This document shows positions 1-5,613 of a stretch of 5,613 nt of DNA, one piece after another. The stretch covers positions 1-5,613 of the forward strand of contig JAGOUF010000183.1 in NCBI GenBank assembly GCA_018061385.1, in the 5' to 3' direction. The stretch is from Chitinophagaceae bacterium. GTDB taxonomy: Bacteria; Bacteroidota; Bacteroidia; Chitinophagales; Chitinophagaceae. How positions within the stretch are numbered: position 1 is the stretch's first letter; every line of letters begins with the position of its first letter. The position numbers were made by a program, and so were the translations under genes. Under the pieces are notes generated by a model, which was given only the letters and a program-made list of their open reading frames with translations, did not search any database and had not been told where the DNA came from.

Positions 1-3000
1 CATTTGCCAATCAACTAAATTTAGTGCCAACATTTGGCTGGCCTGCATCCGATGTTTTGTTGATTTCTGATGGCATTAACCCAAGCCCCTTGTTGTTGCT
101 GGGAAGATTGTCTGCAGTTAAACCAACAGAAGTAAATAGTTATTTGCAAAAAGTAAAAGAATACGAGGCTCAATCTGCAAATCCAACACAAACGATAGCC
201 AATAAACTTTGGATGAAAAATATTATACACGTTGCAGGTAGCAATGACCCTGGTATTGAAGGGTTGTTAATTAATTACTTGGATGGCTACAAATCAATTC
301 TAAAGGATACACTTTTTGGAGCCTATGTAACAGATTTTAATACAGTTGCTGCAGGTGGTGGAGCAACGCCTGTTGTTGTAGAAAAAATGAAAAATTTGTT
401 TGCAGAAGGTATTTCTTTACTTACTTATTTTGGACATAGTGCAGCCACTCAATTGGATTATAATTTAAGCAATCCATTTGATTATAGCAATCAAGGTAAG
501 TATCCAATGTTTTGTTTAAATGGCTGTAATGCTGGCAATTTTTTCGATTATGATACTTCTCGATTGTCTAACATTACATCGTTCTCAGAAAAATTTGTAT
601 TTGCCAATCAGCGAGGTGCAATTGGTGTAATTGCTAGTACACACTTTGGATTAACGGGTTATTTAAATGCTTACACACAATCATTTTATCAATCGCTTAG
701 AAGTGCAAATGGATACAATAATTATGCTTCAAAAAACATGCAGGATGCTGCAGCAACATTGTCTAATGCCGATTTTTTTGCTCGTATGCATGCAGAGCAA
801 TTTTTGTTACATGGAGACCCAGCAATAAAAATTTATGCTCATGCTAAACCCGATTTTGCAGTTGAAGCACAAACTGTAAGTGTTAGCCCATCTGTATTAT
901 CTGTTGCTGATACTAAGTTTACGGTAAAAGCCAAAATATACAATTTAGGCAAAGCCCAAATGTCAAGAGCTGCTAATGGTGGCGACTCATTGCAAATAAG
1001 TATTAAATGGCAACGAGCCGATGGAAGTATAGAATATTTGTTTAAAGGATTTTTGAAACCGTCTATTCGTTATGGGGATTCAATAATTTTAGATGTGCCA
1101 ATTGTGCCAACAAGAGATAAAGGAAACAACTGCATCACTGTTTTGTTAGATAGTTTGAATCAATACGATGAATTGAGTGAAGCCAATAATGTTACAACAA
1201 ATTGCTTTTTTATTTTTGATGATGACGTAAAGCCTGTGTTTCCTTATGCTTTTGGCATAACCAATAAAAACACTGCAAAACTATATGCTTCAACTGCCAA
1301 TCCTTTAGCAAGTTCAAGGCAATATGTAATGCAAATGGACACGACTGAATTGTTCAATTCTTCTTTTAAAATTACCAAAAATATTACTTCCGTAGGTGGC
1401 GTTTTAGAGTTTGATCCTCAAATTGTTTACACAGATTCAACCGTATATTATTGGCGTGTTGCACCTGTTGTAATTACAGGTGATACTAGATGGAATACAA
1501 GTAGTTTTATGTATTTAAATGGTGTAGAGGAAGGGTTCAGCCAATCTCATTTATACCAACAACTTAAAAGTTCTAGCAGCAAAATTTCGTTAGATAGTTT
1601 TTCTCGTAAATGGAATTTTGGGTTGGCTTCTACCAACTTTACTGTTACACAAGGAGTATTTCCATTTACAGATTATGATGCCGATTATTCAGTGTATAAA
1701 AATGGATTGAGTTTTATTAATAGTGGATGTTTAGGTTATTCTGTTAGATGGACTTTGATTGATGCTGTAACAATGAAGCCTTATTATAATCAAGCAGTTC
1801 CTGGTATAGATTCTGTTGGTACTGTTGGAGGTTTTATGGGCAGTAGTTCAATTAATTGTGGCAAAAAAGGAAGACAATTTAATTTTGAATTTAGTTATAA
1901 TTCTTTAGCCGATAGGAATAGGATGAGAGATTTTGTTAATTGGATTCCTACTGGTGTAGTTGCCATGGCAAGGATAAATATCGATGAGCCCTTTGACCCA
2001 AATCCTGTTGGTATTTGGAAAGATGATGCAATAGCAAATGGTAGTTTAAACAATACATTGTATGGTAAATTGGTAGAAAATGGGTTTACGTCATTGGATT
2101 CATTTAACACACCAAGACCATGGGTATTTATCTTTCAAAAAAACACTTTATCGTTTACACCTAAATGGAAGTTTGGATTTGATGTGCATGATGTTGCATT
2201 GTTAGATGTTACAATTGCGTCGAGAGATTCTTTGGGTTATATCACATCGCCAACTTTTGGTCCTGCAAAATCATGGAAATTGTTGAAGTGGAGAGGAAGT
2301 TCTCAAGAAATAAATTCTGGCGATAAGCCTACAGTTGATGTAATTGGTATAAACAGTACAGGTGCAGAAACTGTTTTAATGAATAATTTAAATCTAACTC
2401 AACAAGATGTTGTATTAACTTCAATCAATGCCAATACTTACCCCTATTTAAAGCTAAGAATGACCAATAAAGATGCAGTAAGTTTTACGCCATATCAATT
2501 GCGTTATTGGCGTTTAATTGCAGATATGGTGCCAGAGGGTGCATTGGCTCCCAATGTGAAATTTAATTTTAAGGATACTTTAGAAGTTGGTGAGCCATTG
2601 CAAGTTGCCATTGCTTTTAAAAATATTAGTACAACTGTATTTAACGATAGTATTAAAGTAAATGTTCAAGTATTTAATAGCAGTAATGTTACCAATACAA
2701 TAGCAACAGCAAAACTAAAAAAATTATTACAACCTGGTGATACTGCAACAGTTTATGCAACTATTCCAACAGAAAGTTTGGTTGGTAACAATACGATGTT
2801 TGTTGATGTAAACCCTAACAACGATCAGCTGGAACAAACGCATGTAAATAACTTTATCTACAAAAACTTTTTTGTAAATGGCGATAAAGTTCAGCCAATT
2901 ATAGATGTAACTTTTGATGGAACACATATTTTAAATGGCGATATTGTTTCTGCTAAACCTGCTATTAGAATTCATTTAAAAGATGAATCTAAATTTATGG

Positions 3001-3629
3001 TGTTGAACGATACTGCCAATATTGATGTGCAATTGAGGTTCCCGAATTATACTATTAAAAAGTATAAATATGGCACCGATACGTTGAACTTTACCCCTGC
3101 AAATTTGAGCTCAAATGGCAATGTTGCTTTAACAGATTTCACACCTACACTTACTGAAGATGGTGAATATGAATTGTTGATAAAAGGAAAGGATAGAAGT
3201 GGCAACAATGCAGGTACACAAGAGTATAGAGTTGCTTTTCAGGTGAACAATAAATCAATGATTTCAGATGTTTTCAACTATCCAAATCCATTTACAACAT
3301 CAACAGCATTTGTGTTTACATTAACAGGTACTAAGTTGCCTTCTAATATTAGAATTCAAATATTAACTGTTACAGGAAAAATTGTGAAGGAAATTAATCA
3401 AAATGAATTGGGCACAATTAGAATTGGTAGAAATATTACTGATTACAAATGGGATGGAACTGATATGTATGGGCAAAAGCTTGGTAACGGAGTTTACTTA
3501 TATAGAATTATTACCAATATAGATGGCAACAGTTTAGAAAAGTTTGATTTGAAAGACTCGTATGGAGATAAATACAATACAGATAAGTTTTTTAAAGGCG
3601 GATATGGAAAAATGTATTTAATGCGATAA
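1..3629 (+). CDS. porU2: PorU2-like C25 (gingipain-family) cysteine peptidase, putative type IX secretion system sortase; 5'-partial
   Basis: The frame is open from base 3 with no stop before the GTG at 24, so that GTG is an internal Val and the gene starts outside the window; residues below are counted from it. Residues 1-272 are the C-terminal part of a caspase-like C25 domain, with the catalytic His138 in YFGHS and Cys168 in NGCNAGNFF, a spacing close to that of gingipains. The domain closes at HGDPAIKIYAH. Then follow a CARDB-like Ig domain (277-395, with the typical DELSEANN end), an FN3-like segment ending at YYWR (475-478), a segment resembling an ILEI-type fold (613-707), a beta-rich stretch (745-835), a second CARDB-like domain (837-952), an Ig-like domain (954-1073), and a FlgD/T9SS-CTD-like end with NYPNPF (1085-1090) and NGVYLYRI (1155-1162). 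PorU of Porphyromonas gingivalis removes T9SS C-terminal signals and attaches cargo at the outer membrane; PorU2 is assigned that role by homology only. A surface gingipain-like protease is the alternative. The missing N-terminus should hold the signal peptide and the rest of the catalytic domain. The family call is firm; sortase function is inferred. Confidence 0.82.
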   Translation, partial: FANQLNLVPTFGWPASDVLLISDGINPSPLLLLGRLSAVKPTEVNSYLQKVKEYEAQSANPTQTIANKLWMKNIIHVAGSNDPGIEGLLINYLDGYKSILKDTLFGAYVTDFNTVAAGGGATPVVVEKMKNLFAEGISLLTYFGHSAATQLDYNLSNPFDYSNQGKYPMFCLNGCNAGNFFDYDTSRLSNITSFSEKFVFANQRGAIGVIASTHFGLTGYLNAYTQSFYQSLRSANGYNNYASKNMQDAAATLSNADFFARMHAEQFLLHGDPAIKIYAHAKPDFAVEAQTVSVSPSVLSVADTKFTVKAKIYNLGKAQMSRAANGGDSLQISIKWQRADGSIEYLFKGFLKPSIRYGDSIILDVPIVPTRDKGNNCITVLLDSLNQYDELSEANNVTTNCFFIFDDDVKPVFPYAFGITNKNTAKLYASTANPLASSRQYVMQMDTTELFNSSFKITKNITSVGGVLEFDPQIVYTDSTVYYWRVAPVVITGDTRWNTSSFMYLNGVEEGFSQSHLYQQLKSSSSKISLDSFSRKWNFGLASTNFTVTQGVFPFTDYDADYSVYKNGLSFINSGCLGYSVRWTLIDAVTMKPYYNQAVPGIDSVGTVGGFMGSSSINCGKKGRQFNFEFSYNSLADRNRMRDFVNWIPTGVVAMARINIDEPFDPNPVGIWKDDAIANGSLNNTLYGKLVENGFTSLDSFNTPRPWVFIFQKNTLSFTPKWKFGFDVHDVALLDVTIASRDSLGYITSPTFGPAKSWKLLKWRGSSQEINSGDKPTVDVIGINSTGAETVLMNNLNLTQQDVVLTSINANTYPYLKLRMTNKDAVSFTPYQLRYWRLIADMVPEGALAPNVKFNFKDTLEVGEPLQVAIAFKNISTTVFNDSIKVNVQVFNSSNVTNTIATAKLKKLLQPGDTATVYATIPTESLVGNNTMFVDVNPNNDQLEQTHVNNFIYKNFFVNGDKVQPIIDVTFDGTHILNGDIVSAKPAIRIHLKDESKFMVLNDTANIDVQLRFPNYTIKKYKYGTDTLNFTPANLSSNGNVALTDFTPTLTEDGEYELLIKGKDRSGNNAGTQEYRVAFQVNNKSMISDVFNYPNPFTTSTAFVFTLTGTKLPSNIRIQILTVTGKIVKEINQNELGTIRIGRNITDYKWDGTDMYGQKLGNGVYLYRIITNIDGNSLEKFDLKDSYGDKYNTDKFFKGGYGKMYLMR

Positions 3630-3660
3630 GAGGTAATGACGTAAGTCTGTTTTCAATTAC

Positions 3661-3697
3661 AAAAAAAAAGCGACCAATTAAATTGGTCGCTTTTTTT
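3661..3697. terminator. Bidirectional intrinsic terminator shared by the convergent genes
   Basis: A perfect 10-bp inverted repeat, GCGACCAATT (3670-3679) and AATTGGTCGC (3681-3690), is flanked by nine A on the left and seven T on the right. In RNA the GCGACC/GGTCGC pairs would form the core stem, with a loop drawn from AATTAAATT. The T run at 3691-3697 serves rightward transcription from the peptidase gene, whose stop lies about 40 bp upstream. The A run at 3661-3669 becomes a U run for leftward transcription from the PolX-like gene. The right arm and T run encode the end of that protein (KKRPI), and its stop codon falls in the loop region. The structure is seen directly; two-way function is inferred. 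Confidence 0.88.
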
Positions 3698-5357
3698 GTT
3701 GTTCTATCACAAATTGTTCAAACTGTTGTAATGAATAGCTACTTAAGTTTTGTTCACTTGTGAGCCCTGCTTTTCTTGCAGCAATTACACCGAATTTGCA
3801 ATCATCAAAACCATCAATTGCATGTGCATCGGGGTTAATAGAAATAACTACATTTTTCGAAATAGCTTCTGCAATATATCTCCAATCAATATCCAATCTT
3901 CTTGGGTGTGCATTTAATTCAATCACTACATTGTGTTTGGCACAAGCATCAATAATAGTTTCATAATTTACAGGATAACCATTTCTGCTCAACAAAAGCC
4001 TTCCCGTCATGTGTCCTAAAATATTGGTATAAGGATTTTGAATTGCATTCATTAATCGCAACATGGCTTTTTCTTCAGTCATTTTTAAATTAGAGTGAAT
4101 GGATGCAATAACAATGTCAAATTGCTTTAAAATTTCTGGCTCATAATCTAAACTACCATCGCCTAAAATATCACTTTCAATACTTTTATAAATTTTAAAT
4201 GGAAACAGTTTAGTATTTAATTCATCAATTAATTGGTGTTGTGCCAATACTTTTTCTACAGGTAAACCTTGAGCATAACCAGCAGTTTTGCTATGATCAC
4301 TAATTACTAAATATTCAAAACCTTTATCAATACATCCATTGGCCATTTGTTCAATAGTATTTGCTCCATCGCTCCAATTGCTATGGCTATGAATAATGCC
4401 TTTAATAGAATCTGTTGTAACAACTTTTGGCAAATTGTTTTGTAGTGCTTGTTCAACAACATAAGCATCTTCTCGTCTGTATGGTTCTATAAATGCAGCA
4501 TGTACATCTTCAAAAATAGCTTCTTCATTGTTGTAAGCATAAGAAGGATCCCATCCTGTTAATTCAATAAAAGCAGTTAAAAATTCATTGCTACAACTTG
4601 TAACAAATAGTTGGTTGTACAAAAAATCTTCATTGGTAAAATAGAAACCCATTGTTACATTTTCTTGTCCACAAAAACTTGTATAGCCTTCTTCTTGATG
4701 TACAATTGTGTAGCCATTTGTAGTGAATAGTGACGCAAGTGTTTGTTCTGGGATTGTAGTAACCCATTCTAGTTTCTCAACAACTTCCAACTCTCGTCTA
4801 AATGCTCCTGTAATTAAAAATTGGTATTCTTTAAATTGGCTACTCAATTGTGTGGTAACTCTTGCAGCATAATCTTCAATTTGTTGAAACAAATAACTGC
4901 CTTGCGAACCCAAATAAAATTCAATATTTTCTTTTACAGTTTGTTGTGTTTTTTCGCCAAAACCTTTAAAAAGGGTTAGTCTGTTTTCGTTGCATGCATA
5001 CAATAGTTCACCAACAGATTCAATTTCCATTTCGTGCCAAATAGTAGAAATTTTCTTTGGTCCAATACCTTTAATGTTTAACATTTCAATTACACCTTTT
5101 GGCGTTTTTAAAATGTATTCATTTAAAATTGCCAATTGCCCAGTATTCAATTGTTCAATTATTTTTTGTCCAACCGATTCACCAATTCCTCTAATTGAAA
5201 ATATCTTGTTCTGTTCAGTTTCACTCAATTGCATGGGCAATTTTTCAACAGTAAAAGCAGCTGTAGCGTATGATTTTGCTTTAAAACTATTCTCTCTGTT
5301 TATGTCCATAAGTTTAGACAGTAAAGAAAAATTATCAGCTATCGCATCGTTGGTCAT
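3678..5357 (-). CDS. polX: PolX-type protein: family-X DNA polymerase core (apparently inactive) fused to a PHP phosphoesterase/3'-5' exonuclease domain
   Basis: This complete 559-residue protein has the normal length and domain order of bacterial PolX. The ATG at 5357 is chosen because an in-frame TAA lies four codons upstream (5370-5372) and because the N-terminus MTNDAIADNF then RENSFKAKSY matches the family's usual 8-kDa domain start. Helix-hairpin-helix motifs are seen at 55-66 (RGIGESVG), 95-106 (KGIGPKK) and 130-141 (KGFGEK). The polymerase motif, usually GSxRRG then DxD, reads GAFRRE (184-189) with Lys195 and Glu197 in place of the two aspartates; the third aspartate site aligns with Gly237. 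In contrast the PHP domain keeps its metal ligands: His323, His325, Asp330, His355, Glu394, His421, His449, Asp510 and His512. Expected activity is Mn-dependent 3'-5' exonuclease or end-processing in cytoplasmic DNA repair, without nucleotide addition. Polymerase-dead PolX proteins acting as exonucleases have been reported in bacteria. The gene stands alone, convergent with the peptidase gene and divergent from the gene at the right end. No Shine-Dalgarno is visible; the leader is AT-rich, as is common in Bacteroidota. Confidence 0.92.
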   Translation of the reverse strand: MTNDAIADNFSLLSKLMDINRENSFKAKSYATAAFTVEKLPMQLSETEQNKIFSIRGIGESVGQKIIEQLNTGQLAILNEYILKTPKGVIEMLNIKGIGPKKISTIWHEMEIESVGELLYACNENRLTLFKGFGEKTQQTVKENIEFYLGSQGSYLFQQIEDYAARVTTQLSSQFKEYQFLITGAFRRELEVVEKLEWVTTIPEQTLASLFTTNGYTIVHQEEGYTSFCGQENVTMGFYFTNEDFLYNQLFVTSCSNEFLTAFIELTGWDPSYAYNNEEAIFEDVHAAFIEPYRREDAYVVEQALQNNLPKVVTTDSIKGIIHSHSNWSDGANTIEQMANGCIDKGFEYLVISDHSKTAGYAQGLPVEKVLAQHQLIDELNTKLFPFKIYKSIESDILGDGSLDYEPEILKQFDIVIASIHSNLKMTEEKAMLRLMNAIQNPYTNILGHMTGRLLLSRNGYPVNYETIIDACAKHNVVIELNAHPRRLDIDWRYIAEAISKNVVISINPDAHAIDGFDDCKFGVIAARKAGLTSEQNLSSYSLQQFEQFVIEQQKKRPI

Positions 5358-5430
5358 GCAAGTATTATTTTATAAATGATGTATTTATTTTCAAACGAAG
5401 TTGCCAAAAATTTCAATTCTTTTCTGTTCA

Positions 5431-5454
5431 TTTATTTAAAAACAGTTAAATAAA
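5431..5454. repeat. AT-only inverted repeat in the divergent intergenic region
   Basis: TTTATTTAA (5431-5439) and TTAAATAAA (5446-5454) form a perfect 9-bp inverted repeat around a 6-base spacer. An overlapping alternative pair, CTGTT (5424-5428) with AACAG (5441-5445), could compete with it. It lies in the 227-bp gap between divergent genes, about 75 bp upstream of the PolX-like start and 130 bp upstream of the rightward start. It might be a regulator site, but such AT palindromes arise easily by chance in DNA of this composition. Apart from this and the promoter candidate at 5534-5565, I see nothing in 5358-5584. Confidence 0.3.
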
Positions 5455-5533
5455 AAAATGTGATGAATTGCCAATACAGTTTATTCAATCATTTCCAATT
5501 ATCGCAACCAACAACAATAGGCTTATGGTTACA

Positions 5534-5565
5534 TTTGCAACTTATTTCAATATATTGTTTATTTG
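5534..5565 (+). promoter_or_regulatory. Candidate Bacteroidota-type promoter for the rightward gene at 5585
   Basis: TTTG at 5534-5537 and TTTATTTG at 5558-5565 resemble the Bacteroidota sigma consensus (-33 TTTG, -7 TAnnTTTG), with five of six fixed positions matched in the -7 box and a 20-base spacer. Transcription would begin near 5572 and give a short leader of about 13 bases before the ATG at 5585. TTTG-like words are common in this DNA, so this is a position-supported guess. Confidence 0.35.
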
Positions 5566-5584
5566 ATTTCTTTTAAAATTCGTT

Positions 5585-5613
5585 ATGGCAAAAATTGCAA
5601 TTAATATAGCAAC
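5585..5613 (+). CDS. Start of a rightward gene, possibly HscA/DnaK-type Hsp70 chaperone; 3'-partial
   Basis: An ATG at 5585 opens a frame reading MAKIAINIAT up to the window edge, with an in-frame TGA upstream at 5564-5566, so this is the first ATG available. The ten residues resemble the N-terminal leader that Bacteroidota Fe-S assembly chaperones (HscA-like Hsp70s) carry ahead of the nucleotide-binding motif GIDLGTTNS; this match is from memory of the family. If correct, the protein would be an ATP-dependent cytoplasmic chaperone that helps move Fe-S clusters from the IscU scaffold. A candidate promoter lies just upstream and no Shine-Dalgarno is seen. With only ten codons visible, that a gene starts here is likely, but its identity is tentative. 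Confidence 0.45.

Noticed and set aside
24..26. GTG as the start codon of the peptidase gene
   Set aside because: The frame stays open to the left edge of the window, and the residues before it read as continuous C25-domain sequence leading into VPTFGWPASD. The GTG is an internal valine.
1895..2927. Short minus-strand open frames within the peptidase gene (1895-2110 and 2727-2927)
   Set aside because: Both are antisense to a continuous 1,200-residue frame with family motifs throughout, and neither has domain content.
3760..3966. Plus-strand open frame of 68 codons
   Set aside because: It lies antisense within the PHP domain of the PolX-like gene, whose metal-binding motifs are clearly coding, and it has no recognisable protein features.
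4990..5379. Plus-strand open frame of 129 codons
   Set aside because: It is antisense to the well-supported HhH and 8-kDa region of the PolX-like gene. Its Cys/Ile/Phe-rich translation is what the reverse of AT-rich coding sequence gives.
5392..5399. Minus-strand TTCGTTTG as a -7 box for the PolX-like gene
   Set aside because: It matches TAnnTTTG at five of six positions, but no TTTG lies at the proper distance upstream (the nearest ATTG is only 14 bases away), so it is too weak to annotate.
1..5613. A new multi-gene defence or mobile system
   Set aside because: Only three genes are present, in convergent and divergent orientation. There is no transposase, integrase, phage gene, toxin-antitoxin pair, CRISPR-like repeat array or long direct repeat.

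Overview
The window is AT-rich and looks like chromosomal DNA from the phylum Bacteroidota, probably a Chitinophagaceae/Sphingobacteriia-like lineage. This rests on a very large C25 (gingipain-type) peptidase with PorU2-like architecture, a family tied to the type IX secretion system (T9SS), on the lack of clear Shine-Dalgarno sequences, and on a TTTG / TAnnTTTG-like promoter near the right end. The lineage is inferred from protein features, not from a search.

Layout: (1) Positions 1-3629 (+) hold the C-terminal 1,200 or so residues of a PorU2-like putative T9SS sortase whose 5' end lies outside the window. (2) Positions 3661-3697 hold a near-perfect bidirectional intrinsic terminator. It lies between the two convergent genes and overlaps the last codons of the second. 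(3) Positions 3678-5357 (-) hold a complete PolX-type protein: an 8-kDa/HhH DNA-binding region, a family-X polymerase core and a C-terminal PHP nuclease domain. All three catalytic aspartates of the polymerase appear to be replaced, while all nine expected PHP metal ligands are present. It is therefore best read as a DNA-binding PHP exonuclease rather than a polymerase. (4) Positions 5358-5584 are non-coding DNA between divergent genes, with an AT-only inverted repeat and a candidate Bacteroidota promoter for the rightward gene. (5) From 5585 to the window end are the first ten codons of a rightward gene, whose start resembles Bacteroidota HscA/DnaK-type Hsp70 proteins (tentative).

The three genes show no evident common function: cell-surface protein secretion, DNA repair, and possibly Fe-S or chaperone work. 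The convergent and divergent arrangement argues against an operon. I see no mobile element, CRISPR array, tRNA or rRNA and no new multi-gene system. The most interesting item is the polymerase-dead PolX.
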